The notes under the pieces were generated by a model. It had not been told where the DNA came from and did not search any database. It was given only the letters and a program-made list of their open reading frames with translations. From positions 1-64,000 of the forward strand of contig NZ_JACFSZ010000003.1 in NCBI RefSeq assembly GCF_014805525.1: a DNA stretch of 64,000 bases. Direction: 5' to 3'. Made by a program: the position numbers and the translations under genes. Origin of the DNA: Rhabdothermincola sediminis (GTDB lineage: Bacteria; Actinomycetota; Acidimicrobiia; Acidimicrobiales; Acidimicrobilacustridaceae). Shown here piece after piece: positions 32,876 through 42,927 of the stretch. Numbering within the stretch: the stretch's first letter is position 1; every line of letters begins with the position of its first letter.

Positions 32876-34888
32876 GTGGACGCCCGACACCTCCTCGACG
32901 GGTTGAACGAGAGCCAGCATCGAGCCGTGACCAGCCCGGCGCAGCCCTTGTGCGTGCTCGCGGGCGCCGGGTCCGGCAAGACCCGGGTGCTCACCCGCCG
33001 GATCGCCTGGCGAGCCGCCACCGGCGAGCTCGACCCTCGCCACGTGCTCGCGCTGACGTTCACCCGCAAGGCTGCGGGCGAGCTGACCCAACGGCTCCGG
33101 CGACTCGGTCTGCGCGATGCGGTGGCCGCGGGAACCTTCCACGCGGTGGCTTTCGGTCAGCTCCGCCAACGCTGGGCCGACCGCGGCATCCGGCCGCCCG
33201 AGCTCCTCGACCGGAAGGTGGCCTTCGTCGCTCGCCTGCTGCCGGCGGGCGTGGGCGGCGGCACCACGGCGCTCGACGTGGTGGGCGAGATCGAGTGGGC
33301 GAAGGCCCGTCTCGTCGAGCCTGCCGGCTACGTCGGCGCGGTGCGAGCGGCGGGGCGCCGGCCGAGCGTCGACCCGGCGGTGGTGGCCGAGGCCTTCGAT
33401 CGCTACGAGCAGGAGAAGCACCGCAAGCGGCTGGTCGACTTCGACGACCTGCTGAGGCTGTGCCGGCGCGACCTGCTGCGCGATCCGGAGTTCGCCCGCG
33501 CCCAGCGCTGGCGGTTCCGGCACCTCTTCGTGGACGAGTTCCAGGACGTCAACCCGCTCCAGCACGCGCTGCTCGACGCGTGGTGCGGCGAGCGCGCCGA
33601 TCTGTGCGTGGTCGGCGATCCGAACCAGGCGATCTACGGGTGGAACGGCGCCGACCCGGGGTTGCTGGACGCCTTCGCCGACCGCCACCCCGGCACCGAG
33701 GTCGTCCGCCTGACCGACAACTACCGCTCGACCCCGCAGATCCTCGCGGTCGCCAACGCCCTTCTTCCCTCCAAAGGGCAGGCGGGCGCGCTGCGCGCCC
33801 ACCGGCCCGACGGACCCGTGCCGCTGGTCCGCTCGTTCCCCCACGAGCGAGCCGAGGCCGCGGGGATCGCCCGGGCGGTGCGCGACCACCACCACCCGGG
33901 AGCCCGGTGGGCGTCGCAAGCGGTGCTGGTGCGCACCAACGCACAGATCGCCCTGCTCGAGGAGGCCTTTCGCGCCGCCCGGGTCCCCTTCCGGGTCCGT
34001 GGCAACGGTGCCCTGCTCGACCAGCCCGACGTGAAGGCCCGGTTGCGTGAGCTGCACCAGACAGCGCGCGAGCTGGCCACCGCGATCGCCGACCTCGAGG
34101 TCGCCGCTGCCGAGCTGCGGGCCGCGGACGACGACGCCAGCGCCGAGCGGGCTGGCAACGTCGAGGCCCTGGTGCAGCTCGCCCGCGACTACGCCGCACT
34201 CGACCCCGCCGGTTCGGTCGAGGGTTTCCTGGCGTGGCTCCGGACCACCACCAGAGCCGACCAGCCGGATGTGGTCGGTGACGCGGTCGAGATCGCCACT
34301 TTCCACGCCGCGAAGGGCCTCGAGTGGCCGATCGTACACATCGCCGGGCTCGAGCAGGGGCTCGTGCCGATCGCCCACGCCCGCACCCCGGCCGCGCTCG
34401 CCGAGGAGCGCCGCCTGCTCTACGTCGCCGTCACCCGGGCGGAGCAGCAGCTTCTGTGCAGCTGGGCGGAGCATCGCACCTACGGCGAGCGCACCGTGCC
34501 CCGCGAGGCCTCGCCCTACCTCGAGGCGATCACCGCAACGTGCGAGCGTCTCCGCCACGGCCCCCGGCGGACCCGCCCGACCACTCGCTCCCCCGCCCCC
34601 GCCGCACGCGACCGATCCGGGCCCCGGTCACGGACGACCCCGAGCCGAGCCGATCTGGACGGGCCGGGGGCCGAGCTGCTCGATGTTTTGAAGGCCTGGC
34701 GGGCAGCGCAGGCGAAAGCTGCCGCGGTGCCCGCCTACGTCATCTTCCACGACCGCACGCTGGAAGCGCTCGCGGCCACCCGCCCCCGCACCCACGCCGA
34801 ACTGCTCGCGTTGCCGGGCATCGGGCCGGTCAAGGTGAGTCGGTGGGGAGACGAGCTGCTCGAGGTCATGTCACGAGCGACCCGCTGA
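32876..34888 (+). CDS. uvrD2: UvrD/Rep-type helicase with HRDC domain (UvrD2-like)
   Basis: Superfamily 1A 3'-5' DNA helicase, 670 residues. Walker A is 'AGAGSGKT' (29-36), motif II 'VDEFQDVNPLQ' (219-229), motif III 'VVGDPNQAIYGWNGAD', motif V 'FHAAKGLEWPIVHIAGLEQG' and motif VI 'LLYVAVTRAEQQL'. An HRDC domain occupies about 599-670 ('IFHDRTLEALAATRP', 'LPGIGPVKVSRWGDELL'). This matches mycobacterial UvrD2, but the tetracysteine motif that joins helicase and HRDC there is replaced by an Arg/Pro/Ser-rich linker. Likely DNA repair or replication helicase. Confidence 0.9.
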   Translation: MDARHLLDGLNESQHRAVTSPAQPLCVLAGAGSGKTRVLTRRIAWRAATGELDPRHVLALTFTRKAAGELTQRLRRLGLRDAVAAGTFHAVAFGQLRQRWADRGIRPPELLDRKVAFVARLLPAGVGGGTTALDVVGEIEWAKARLVEPAGYVGAVRAAGRRPSVDPAVVAEAFDRYEQEKHRKRLVDFDDLLRLCRRDLLRDPEFARAQRWRFRHLFVDEFQDVNPLQHALLDAWCGERADLCVVGDPNQAIYGWNGADPGLLDAFADRHPGTEVVRLTDNYRSTPQILAVANALLPSKGQAGALRAHRPDGPVPLVRSFPHERAEAAGIARAVRDHHHPGARWASQAVLVRTNAQIALLEEAFRAARVPFRVRGNGALLDQPDVKARLRELHQTARELATAIADLEVAAAELRAADDDASAERAGNVEALVQLARDYAALDPAGSVEGFLAWLRTTTRADQPDVVGDAVEIATFHAAKGLEWPIVHIAGLEQGLVPIAHARTPAALAEERRLLYVAVTRAEQQLLCSWAEHRTYGERTVPREASPYLEAITATCERLRHGPRRTRPTTRSPAPAARDRSGPRSRTTPSRADLDGPGAELLDVLKAWRAAQAKAAAVPAYVIFHDRTLEALAATRPRTHAELLALPGIGPVKVSRWGDELLEVMSRATR

Positions 34889-34931
34889 AGCACCGGGCCA
34901 TCGCGGCGGGGCGCCGGCTGCCTCGGAAAGG

Positions 34932-35705
34932 TCAGCGGGCGTGCAGTCTCGCCTGCTCGCTCCGCTCGCGGTGTGCCTTGAGCTCCGCGAACTTCTCCAC
35001 CCCCACCGAGATGAACAGCCCCTCGGCCTCGGCGCACAGTCGCTCCCCGGCGTACAGCTCCCCCCGGGTGAAGATCTTGCGGCCCTCGACGCGCAATAGC
35101 TCGCCGATGAAGCGCAGCTCGGTGTGCAACGGGGTCGGGCTGCGGTAGACGATCGTGAGCGTGCCGGTCATGCCCGGAGCGCCCGACAGCGACTGCGTAG
35201 CGCCCAGCACCTCGTCGAACGCCCCCGCCACGTACCCACCGTGCACGCAACCGGGTGGCCCCTCGTAGGCGGAGCCGAACACCACCCGGCCGTGCACCTT
35301 GCCCTCGATCTCCTGTAGGTAGATCGGCGGCGCGAGCGGGTTGGCCCGCCCGATGAAGGGGCTGTGCTCGAACGAGGCGTGCGGGTCACCGCCCGCGTTG
35401 GCCGCCTCGGCGAAGCCCTCGTAGCGGGTGCCTTCGCGCAGGTGGTCGAACGTCAGGGCCACCCGCGCCAGCTGATCGGCAGCTTCGATGATCGCCTCGG
35501 TGGGGGCCGCAGTGGCGACCAGGCGCTCGATGATGATCCGCATGGAGTCCGCCAGCCGCCGCATCTCCACCCGGCGGGTGTCCATCTCCGAGACCGGGGG
35601 CTCCTGCCAGCGGCTGTACAGCGCGGATCGCAAGGCTTCGGCCGCGGAGGAGGCACCGGGGGACACCCGCTCGCCGGTCGGATCATGGATGGGGTCGTCG
35701 GTCAC
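34932..35705 (-). CDS. PaaI-type acyl-CoA thioesterase
   Basis: 257 residues. The C-terminal half is a hotdog fold with the PaaI-like motif 'PPGCVHGGYVAGAFDEVLG' and 'GTLTIVYRSPTPLHTELRF'. The N-terminal 100 residues are helical and unassigned ('EMRRLADSMRIIIERLVATA'), a layout seen in several actinobacterial thioesterases. It would hydrolyse acyl-CoA to free acid. GTG start. Lies 25 nt after xth on the same strand. Confidence 0.8.
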   Translation of the reverse strand: MTDDPIHDPTGERVSPGASSAAEALRSALYSRWQEPPVSEMDTRRVEMRRLADSMRIIIERLVATAAPTEAIIEAADQLARVALTFDHLREGTRYEGFAEAANAGGDPHASFEHSPFIGRANPLAPPIYLQEIEGKVHGRVVFGSAYEGPPGCVHGGYVAGAFDEVLGATQSLSGAPGMTGTLTIVYRSPTPLHTELRFIGELLRVEGRKIFTRGELYAGERLCAEAEGLFISVGVEKFAELKAHRERSEQARLHAR

Positions 35706-35730
35706 CCCGACATGGTGGCCCGGCCGGTGC

Positions 35731-36504
35731 TCAGAGGGCGAGATCGACCACCACCGGCGCGTGATCCGACGGCGACCTTCCCTTGCGGGCGTCACGGTCG
35801 ATGCGCGCCTCCGTGACCCTGGCTGCGAGCGACTCCGCCGCCAGCACCAGGTCGATGCGCATCCCCTTTCCCTGGTGGAAGTGACCGGCGCGATAGTCCC
35901 ACCAGGAAAACACCCCGCCCTCGGGATGCTGATCCCGGAACACGTCCCGCAAGCCCGTTGCCATCAGGCGACCCAGCGCGGCCCGCTCGGGCGGGCTCAC
36001 GTGCGTGGCGCCCACGAACGCCTCCGGATCCCAGACGTCGCGGTCGTCGGGGGCGACGTTGAAGTCCCCGCAGAGCACCAGGTCGGCGCGCCGGCGCTCG
36101 CGTGTCTCCACCACCGAGGCGAGTCGGTCCAGCCAACGGAGCTTGTACTGGTAGTGCCCGCTGCCCACCGCCCGCCCGTTGGGCACGTAGCAGCTCGCGA
36201 CCCGCAGCGGCCCGCACGTCGCCCACAGCAACCGGGCCTCGGCGTCTTCCGGCGCCCCGTCGCCGAAGCCCGCGACCACGTCCTCCAACCCCACCCGGCT
36301 CAGGATCGCCACCCCGTTCCACCGACCCTCCCCGTGATGGGAGCTCTCGTAGCCCAGGGCGTGGAACGCCAACCCCGGGAACGCCGCGTCGGACATCTTC
36401 GTCTCCTGCAGGCACACCACATCCGGCTGGTTGGCGACGATCCATTCCTCCACCCGGGCGAGGCGCGCCTTGAGCGAGTTGACGTTCCAGGTGGCCAGTC
36501 GCAT
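35731..36504 (-). CDS. xth: Exodeoxyribonuclease III
   Basis: AP endonuclease and 3'-5' exonuclease in base excision repair. The 257-residue EEP-fold enzyme starts MRLATWNVNSLKARLARVEEW with Asn for metal binding, 'VVCLQETKMSD' has the catalytic Glu, 'LCGDFNVAPDDRDVWDP' the Asp/Asn pair and 'GRSPSDHAPVVVDL' the terminal His. Complete. A -10 box (TAGGCT) lies 8 nt before the ATG. It complements mutM earlier in the window. Confidence 0.95.
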   Translation of the reverse strand: MRLATWNVNSLKARLARVEEWIVANQPDVVCLQETKMSDAAFPGLAFHALGYESSHHGEGRWNGVAILSRVGLEDVVAGFGDGAPEDAEARLLWATCGPLRVASCYVPNGRAVGSGHYQYKLRWLDRLASVVETRERRRADLVLCGDFNVAPDDRDVWDPEAFVGATHVSPPERAALGRLMATGLRDVFRDQHPEGGVFSWWDYRAGHFHQGKGMRIDLVLAAESLAARVTEARIDRDARKGRSPSDHAPVVVDLAL

Positions 36505-36512
36505 CGCCCGGC

Positions 36513-36518
36513 AGCCTA
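36513..36518 (-). promoter_or_regulatory. -10 box (TAGGCT), leaderless xth
   Basis: On the minus strand TAGGCT lies 8 nt before the xth ATG; no Shine-Dalgarno in between. Confidence 0.45.
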
Positions 36519-36650
36519 GGCGTGGTGTTCGGGTCCACCGGGAGGGGTGCCACGCCGCGAAGACCTTCCCTCTCAGTCAACTCTTTCGGGACCTTCGACC
36601 GTGCTCACCGTGCACGCCGGTCGCTACCGTTGCGCCGGAACGGGGGAACG

Positions 36651-39191
36651 ATGGCCGACGCCCGCAACTTCACCAGGATGCAGCGCTTCTGGTCCTGGCT
36701 CGCCGTGTGGCTCGGTAAGCACGCAGGCTTGGTCACCCTCGGCGGGCTGTTGCTCACCCTCCTGCTCGGCTACGGCACCACGAAGCTGCAGTTCGCCACC
36801 GGCCAGGACAGCTACCTCAACCCCAACGACCAGATCGCCATCGACAACATCGCCTACCAGGACCTCTTCGGTGGCCAGGCGATGCTGGTGATGCTGACCG
36901 CAGACGAGGGCACCACCATCGACCAGATGATGAGCCCGGCCAACATCCGCGAGCTCGACCGTATCCAGCGGGAGCTGGAAGCCAGGCCAGACCTCGTCAC
37001 CGCGGTGATCACCCCGGTCACCGCCCTGCAGTGGAGCGAGAACCTGCTCACCCGCCGCCCCGACGGCCAGCCTACGACCAGCCCGACCGACAGCGCGGTG
37101 GGCCAGGCCACCCTCGCCGCGCTGGAGCGGGAGCCGACCGAAGCCGGGCGAGCCGCCCGCCAAGCGGACTCCCTCCAGACGCTCGCCCGTCTCGACGCCA
37201 TCCCCGCCGACCAGCGCACCCTCGACAACCCCGCCTGGGTCGACCTGCTGCTCTACGACAACCAGGGCGACATCCGGCGGGCCCAGCAAGCCGTGTTCAC
37301 GGACCGGCAGCACGCCTTCATCGTGGTGCGCCTGGTGGGCAACGCCTCGATCGACGTGGAGGGAGAGGGCAGCGTCTTGGTGCGCGACGTGATCGAGGGG
37401 GCCAGCCTCGAAGGCGGTTCGGCCACGGTCACCGGCGCACCAATCCTGCTCAAGGACATCAACGACTACCTCACCGGCGGGATGCTCCAGCTCGGGGCCA
37501 TCGCGGTGGTGATCATGGCCGTCATCCTGCTGGTGACCTTCGACGTGCGCTGGAAGCTCTTGCCGCTCGCCGTGATCCTGGTGGGTGTCGTGTGGGCGTT
37601 CGGCCTCGCCGGCTACCTGGGCATCCCCCTCTCGCTGGTGACCATCGCCGGGCTGCCAATCCTGCTCGGCATCGGCATCGATTACGCCATCCAGATGCAT
37701 GCCCGAGTCGAAGAGGAGGTCGTCATCGACCGGGACCCGCACCCGATCCAGGAGACGGCTCGCAACCTCGGGCCCGCCCTGCTCGGCGTGGTGCTGTACT
37801 CGGTGGCCGCCATGGCCGCCCTGCGGTTCGCCCTGGTGCCCATGATCCGGGCCTTCGGCCTGCTACTGGCCATCGGCATCGCCGTGGTGTGCCTGGCGAG
37901 CATCGTCCTGCCGCTCGCTGTGCTGGGGGCGCGCGAGTACCGCTCCCCCACCAAGGGGCGCGACTACCGCGAGGGACCCCTCTCCCGGTTCGTGGTGATG
38001 CTCGGAAACCTCCCCGCCTGGCTCGCCCCCGCCTTCGCGGTGGCGAGCATCGCCGTGCTGCTGGGCGGGGTGGCTGTCGAAGACCACATCAAGCTGCAGT
38101 CCGATCCCGTGCAGTGGGTCGACCAGAGCTCCCAGTCGATCCGCGACTACCGGCAGGTCGAGAACGAGACGGGATCCAGCTCCGAGCTGGGCATCTTCAT
38201 CGAGAGCGACGACATCTTCTCCCAGGACACGGTCGAGTTCACCTGGCGGTACGCGAACGAGCTCCTGGCCACCCACGACGAGCTGCTCACCGCATCCAGC
38301 CTGGTCACGACCATCGGGTACGCGACCGAGGTCCCGGGCGCGACACCATTGGCCCCCCGGGCCGAGGACGTGCGGGCCGGCTATGCGCTCGCACCCCCCG
38401 ACATCCAACGCTCGACCCTCAACCCCGAAGCCAACGCAGCCAACCTCATCTACCGCTACGCACCGACGAGCCTCGAGGCCCGTGCCGTGGTCCTCGACCA
38501 GATCAAGGCGCAGACCGATCCGCCACCCGGCGTGCGAGCGACCCCCTCCGGTCTGGCCACGGTGGGCGTCGGTCTGCTCCAGAACCTGCGAGCCAACCGG
38601 GTCCTGCTCACCTACCTGGCGATCCTCTTCGTCGGCGTGCTGGTCGCCCTGCGACTGCGCAGCATCATCCGCTCGCTGCTGACGTTGGTGCCCGTGCTGA
38701 TCGCGGTCGGCGGGACCTCCCTCGCGGTGTGGGCCTTCGGCCTCCAGCTCAGCCCGATGACCGCCGTGGGCGGCCCGCTGGTCACCGCCGCCTGCGCCGA
38801 GTTCACCTCCTTGATGTTGTTGCGCTTCCTCGAGGAGCGGCGCCGCGGCTTCTGGCCCCGCCAGGCTGGACGGGTCGCATCGGCCCGCACCGGGCGAGCC
38901 TTCGTGGTCTCCGCCCTCACCACCATGACCGGCGTGGGGGTGATCGCCACCTCGCAGCTCCCCCTGCTGCGCGACTTCGGCATCGTCGTCGCGGTGAACA
39001 TCACCGTGGCGCTGCTCGCGGCACTCATCGTGCTCCCTCCGCTGCTGGTGTGGGCCGACCAGCGCGGCTGGGTCTCCCGGGGCCAGATCCCCGACGACGT
39101 CCTGCGAGCCACCACACCGCGCCTTGCCGGCCGGCCCGAGCCGGAGGCGCTGCCCGACGAGGAGCGGGACCGCGAACCGTCAGCGCGCTGA
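36651..39191 (+). CDS. MMPL/RND-family membrane transporter
   Basis: 846 residues. An N-terminal helix (about 25-45) is followed by a large extracytoplasmic domain, then six helices ('LGAIAVVIMAVILLVTFDV' through 'SIVLPLAVLG'), a second extracytoplasmic domain, and a second set of helices after residue 640. 'ILLGIGIDYAIQMHARVEEE' matches the RND/SSD helix with the conserved Asp in GxxxDY; the second half lacks an exact copy ('VTAACAEFTSLMLLRFLEER'). Such pumps export lipids or hydrophobic compounds using the proton gradient. ATG with GGGGGAA upstream. Substrate unknown. Confidence 0.87.
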   Translation: MADARNFTRMQRFWSWLAVWLGKHAGLVTLGGLLLTLLLGYGTTKLQFATGQDSYLNPNDQIAIDNIAYQDLFGGQAMLVMLTADEGTTIDQMMSPANIRELDRIQRELEARPDLVTAVITPVTALQWSENLLTRRPDGQPTTSPTDSAVGQATLAALEREPTEAGRAARQADSLQTLARLDAIPADQRTLDNPAWVDLLLYDNQGDIRRAQQAVFTDRQHAFIVVRLVGNASIDVEGEGSVLVRDVIEGASLEGGSATVTGAPILLKDINDYLTGGMLQLGAIAVVIMAVILLVTFDVRWKLLPLAVILVGVVWAFGLAGYLGIPLSLVTIAGLPILLGIGIDYAIQMHARVEEEVVIDRDPHPIQETARNLGPALLGVVLYSVAAMAALRFALVPMIRAFGLLLAIGIAVVCLASIVLPLAVLGAREYRSPTKGRDYREGPLSRFVVMLGNLPAWLAPAFAVASIAVLLGGVAVEDHIKLQSDPVQWVDQSSQSIRDYRQVENETGSSSELGIFIESDDIFSQDTVEFTWRYANELLATHDELLTASSLVTTIGYATEVPGATPLAPRAEDVRAGYALAPPDIQRSTLNPEANAANLIYRYAPTSLEARAVVLDQIKAQTDPPPGVRATPSGLATVGVGLLQNLRANRVLLTYLAILFVGVLVALRLRSIIRSLLTLVPVLIAVGGTSLAVWAFGLQLSPMTAVGGPLVTAACAEFTSLMLLRFLEERRRGFWPRQAGRVASARTGRAFVVSALTTMTGVGVIATSQLPLLRDFGIVVAVNITVALLAALIVLPPLLVWADQRGWVSRGQIPDDVLRATTPRLAGRPEPEALPDEERDREPSAR

Positions 39192-39264
39192 GGGTTAAGG
39201 ACCCAAACGCCCTGACCCGGCTTCCCACCGCTTCCCACCCTCACGGCGGCGGATACCGCGCCGG

Positions 39265-39270
39265 TAGGAT
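39265..39270 (+). promoter_or_regulatory. -10 box (TAGGAT), leaderless kgd
   Basis: TAGGAT ends 7 nt before the kgd GTG, which supports the chosen start. Confidence 0.45.
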
Positions 39271-39277
39271 CGAGTTC

Positions 39278-42200
39278 GTGGCCGGCCTGCCGCCCCCCAG
39301 CACGATCGGACCGAACGCCTGGCTCGTCGACGAGATGTACGAGCGCTACGTCGCTGATCCGAGCTCGGTGAGCGAGAGCTGGCGGGAGTTCTTCCACGAC
39401 TACCAACCGATGAGCGCGGCCGGCGCCGATGGTGGGCGTGCGGCCCCCGAAACCACCGAACCAGCCCGCGGAGCCCCGCCCGCGGCGGGACCGCAACCGG
39501 AGGCGAGCGGCGGCGCCCCTCCGGGCGAGGCACTGCGCGGCGCGGCGGCCCGGATCGCGGCAAACATGCGGGCCAGCCTGGAGGTACCCACCGCCACCAG
39601 TTTCCGGGACGTTCCGGCCCGGCTGCTCGAAGTGAACCGGTCCATCATCAACGGCTACCTCGAGCGCAAACAGCTGGGGAAGGTGTCGTTCACCCACCTG
39701 ATCGGCTACGCGGTGGTGCGGGCGATCTCCGATTCGGTGCCGGCGATGAACTCCACCTACGTGGAGGGGCCCGACGGCACGCCCCGGGTGGTGCGCCACG
39801 AGCACGTCGGACTGGGTCTGGCGGTGGACGTCGAACGTCCTGACGGTTCCCGCACCCTGCTCGTCCCGTGCATCCCCGACGCCGACACCCTCGACTTCCG
39901 GGGGTTCTGGATCGCGTACGAGGAGCTCATCCGCAAGGTCCGCGGCAACAAGCTCTCCCCCGACGACTTCACGGGCGTGACCGTCACGCTGACCAACCCC
40001 GGCACCATCGGGACGGTGCAGTCGGTCCCCCGCTTGATGCCCGGGCAGGGGGTCATCGTCGGTGTCGGCGCGCTGGGCTACCCGGCCGAGTACGAGGGCG
40101 CGGACCCAGCGACCCTGGCGGACCTCGGGGTGTCGAAGGTGATGACCCTGACCTCCACCTACGACCATCGCATCATCCAGGGCGCGGAATCCGGGCTGTT
40201 CCTGAGGCGGGTGCACGACCTGCTGCTCGGCCAGGACGGCTTCTACGCCGAGGTCTTCCGCTCACTCGGCGTCCCCTACCAGGCGGTCTCCTGGCGGCGT
40301 GACGTCAACCCGGTCGACCGCGAGCAGGCCATGCTCAGCAAGCAGATGCGGGTCCAGGCGCTGGTGAACCAGCACCGGGTGCGCGGCCATCTGATCGCCG
40401 ATCTCGATCCGCTGGCGGTCGAGGAGCCCCAGATGCACCCCGAGCTCGACCCCGCGACCTACGGGCTCACCATCTGGGATCTCGACCGGGAGTTCCTCAC
40501 CGGGGGCATCGGGGGGCGTGAGCGGATGCGCCTGGGTGACCTGCTGCACCTGCTGCGCGACGCCTACTGCCGATCCATCGGCATCGAGTACATGCACATC
40601 TCGGAGCCGGCCGAGAAGCGCTGGATCCAGGAGCACGTCGAAGGCGTCGAGGTGGAGCTGACCCGCCCGGAGAAGCGCCACATCCTCGAGCGCCTCAACG
40701 CCGCCGAGGCGCTGGAGCGGTTCCTGGCCACCAAGTACGTGGGACAGAAGCGCTTCGGCATCGACGGCGGTGAGAGCGCGATCCCGATCCTCGACGCCAT
40801 CCTCTCCGAAGCAGCCGACGCGCACCTGCACTCGGTGACCATGGGCATGGCGCATCGCGGCCGGCTCAACGTCCTGGTGAACATCGTCGGCAAGAGCTAC
40901 GAGCAGCTGTTCAACGAGTTCGAGGGGAACCTCGACCCCGAGTCGATCCAGGGGTCCGGCGACGTGAAGTACCACCTGGGCCAGACCGGCAAGTTCGTGA
41001 GCCCGGCCGGCAACGAGATCCCCGTAGAGCTGGCGGCGAACCCCTCGCACCTCGAAGCCGTCGACCCGGTGGTCGTGGGAATGGCGAGGGCCCGCATGGA
41101 CGGCATCGAACCTCCGGGCGACCATCCCGCCTATCCCGTGCTGCCACTGCTCATCCACGGTGACGCGGCGTTCGCCGGACAGGGGGTGGTGGCGGAGACG
41201 CTCAACCTCTCGCAGATCAAGGGCTACCGGGTCGGGGGCACGATCCACCTGATCATCAACAACCAACTCGGCTTCACGACCCCGCCGACCGCGGCGCGCT
41301 CGTCGGAGTACGCCACCGACGTGGCCAAGATGGTCCAGGCGCCGATCTTCCACGTGAACGGTGACGACCCCGAAGCTTGTGTACGGGTCGCCCGCCTGGC
41401 GTTCGCCTACCGGCAGGCGTTCCACAAGGACGTGGTCATCGACATGCTGTGCTACCGGCGGCATGGCCACAACGAGGCTGACGATCCGAGCTACACCCAG
41501 CCGTTGATGTACAAGCGCATCGACGCCCGCCGATCGGTGCGCAAGCTCTATACCGAAGCGCTGGTGAAGCGTGGCGACATCTCCCTGGAGGAAGCCGAGG
41601 CTGCGCTGGACGATTTCCAGCACCGCCTGCAGGCAGCCCTCGAGGAGACCCGCGCCCAAGCGCCACCGAAGGCGAGCAGCTTCCGTTCTCGGGCGCCTGT
41701 CGGGGTGCTGCCGCACGTCGACACCGGTGTCGACCGGGCGGTGCTCGACGAGGTGGTGCGCGCGCTCGACACGGTTCCCGAGGGCTTCCACCTGCACCCC
41801 AAGCTGATGAGGCAGTTCGAGGCGCGCAGGAAGCTCTACCAGGGTGGGGAGGCCGACTGGGCGCTGGGTGAGGCACTGGCGTTCGGCACCCTCCTGTACG
41901 AAGGAACTTCCGTACGCCTCACCGGCCAGGACTCCCGCCGAGGCACCTTCTCGCACCGCCACGGCGTTCTGGTCGACTACGAGACCGAAGACGAGCACAC
42001 GCCGCTCCAGCAGGTGGCGCGCCACGGCGCCAGGTTCTGGCTGTACGACTCGTTGCTCTCGGAGTTCGCTGCCCTCGGCTTCGAGTACGGGTACTCGGTC
42101 GCCAACAGGGATGCGCTGGTGATCTGGGAGGCGCAGTTCGGGGACTTCGCCAATGGCGCGCAGACGATCATCGACCAGTTCATCGTGGCGGCGGAGGACA

Positions 42201-42880
42201 AATGGGACCAGACGTCCGGCCTGGTGATGTTCCTCCCCCACGGCTACGAGGGCCAGGGCCCGGAGCACTCCTCGGCGCGCATCGAACGGTTCCTCACGCT
42301 CGCGGCCGACGACAACATCCAATGCTGCAACCCCACCACCGCGGCCCAGCTCTTCCACCTCCTGCGCCGGCAGGTGCGCCGCCATGTTCGCAAGCCGCTC
42401 GTGGTGTTCACCCCGAAGTCGCTGCTGCGGGCGAAGGCCTCCCGATCGCCGGTCGACGCGTTCACCAGGGGTTCGTTCGAAGAGGTGCTCGACGACCCAC
42501 GGGTCGCGGACCCCTCGTCGGTGCGCAGGGTCGTGCTCGCCTCGGGAAAGGTGGCGGTCGAGGCGGAGGCCGAGCGTGACCGCCGGGGAGCTCCCGTGGC
42601 GATCGCTCGGGTCGAGCAGCTGTACCCCTGGCCCTACGAAGGTGTTGCACGGGTGCTGGCGCGCTACCCGAACGCCCGGGAGGTCGTGTGGCTGCAAGAG
42701 GAGCCCGAGAACATGGGAGCCTGGAACGCCATCAAAGGTCGGCTCTACGAGTCCCATGGTGAGACGCACTCGATCCGCCGGGTGAGCCGGGTCGAATCGG
42801 GCAGCCCTGCCGCCGGCGCATCGGTGATCCACCTCCAGGAGCAGTCGGCGCTCTTGGAGGACACCTTCGCTGGTCTCTGA
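39278..42880 (+). CDS. kgd: Multifunctional 2-oxoglutarate metabolism enzyme (Kgd, SucA-type)
   Basis: A 1200-residue fusion in which one chain carries the E1 decarboxylase and an E2-like succinyltransferase; it feeds the TCA cycle from 2-oxoglutarate. Residues 10-40 are the E1 N-terminal helix ('NAWLVDEMYERYVADPSSV'), then an Ala/Pro/Gly linker, an acyltransferase domain (about 85-330) with catalytic His297 in 'TYDHRIIQGAESG', and the thiamine-diphosphate E1 domain with GDAAFAGQG (628-636) and Asn-Asn (661-662). The lipoyl domain of normal E2 is missing, as in mycobacterial Kgd (about 1230 residues). The start is GTG, 7 nt after a -10 box. Confidence 0.95.
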   Translation: MAGLPPPSTIGPNAWLVDEMYERYVADPSSVSESWREFFHDYQPMSAAGADGGRAAPETTEPARGAPPAAGPQPEASGGAPPGEALRGAAARIAANMRASLEVPTATSFRDVPARLLEVNRSIINGYLERKQLGKVSFTHLIGYAVVRAISDSVPAMNSTYVEGPDGTPRVVRHEHVGLGLAVDVERPDGSRTLLVPCIPDADTLDFRGFWIAYEELIRKVRGNKLSPDDFTGVTVTLTNPGTIGTVQSVPRLMPGQGVIVGVGALGYPAEYEGADPATLADLGVSKVMTLTSTYDHRIIQGAESGLFLRRVHDLLLGQDGFYAEVFRSLGVPYQAVSWRRDVNPVDREQAMLSKQMRVQALVNQHRVRGHLIADLDPLAVEEPQMHPELDPATYGLTIWDLDREFLTGGIGGRERMRLGDLLHLLRDAYCRSIGIEYMHISEPAEKRWIQEHVEGVEVELTRPEKRHILERLNAAEALERFLATKYVGQKRFGIDGGESAIPILDAILSEAADAHLHSVTMGMAHRGRLNVLVNIVGKSYEQLFNEFEGNLDPESIQGSGDVKYHLGQTGKFVSPAGNEIPVELAANPSHLEAVDPVVVGMARARMDGIEPPGDHPAYPVLPLLIHGDAAFAGQGVVAETLNLSQIKGYRVGGTIHLIINNQLGFTTPPTAARSSEYATDVAKMVQAPIFHVNGDDPEACVRVARLAFAYRQAFHKDVVIDMLCYRRHGHNEADDPSYTQPLMYKRIDARRSVRKLYTEALVKRGDISLEEAEAALDDFQHRLQAALEETRAQAPPKASSFRSRAPVGVLPHVDTGVDRAVLDEVVRALDTVPEGFHLHPKLMRQFEARRKLYQGGEADWALGEALAFGTLLYEGTSVRLTGQDSRRGTFSHRHGVLVDYETEDEHTPLQQVARHGARFWLYDSLLSEFAALGFEYGYSVANRDALVIWEAQFGDFANGAQTIIDQFIVAAEDKWDQTSGLVMFLPHGYEGQGPEHSSARIERFLTLAADDNIQCCNPTTAAQLFHLLRRQVRRHVRKPLVVFTPKSLLRAKASRSPVDAFTRGSFEEVLDDPRVADPSSVRRVVLASGKVAVEAEAERDRRGAPVAIARVEQLYPWPYEGVARVLARYPNAREVVWLQEEPENMGAWNAIKGRLYESHGETHSIRRVSRVESGSPAAGASVIHLQEQSALLEDTFAGL

Positions 42881-42927
42881 CCCGCCCTCGCCTGCTCTCT
42901 CCCCCTCGCCACCTTCCCCCTCCTTTC

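Noticed and set aside
37031-39277. Open frame running through the transporter gene into kgd, giving a protein near 1950 residues
   Set aside because: Its first 750 residues are an out-of-frame reading of the MMPL transporter, Arg/Pro-rich and without family motifs. Kgd similarity begins at the GTG at 39278.
40262-42832. Long minus-strand open frame opposite kgd (856 residues)
   Set aside because: Antisense shadow without motifs; kgd has full catalytic motifs on the other strand.
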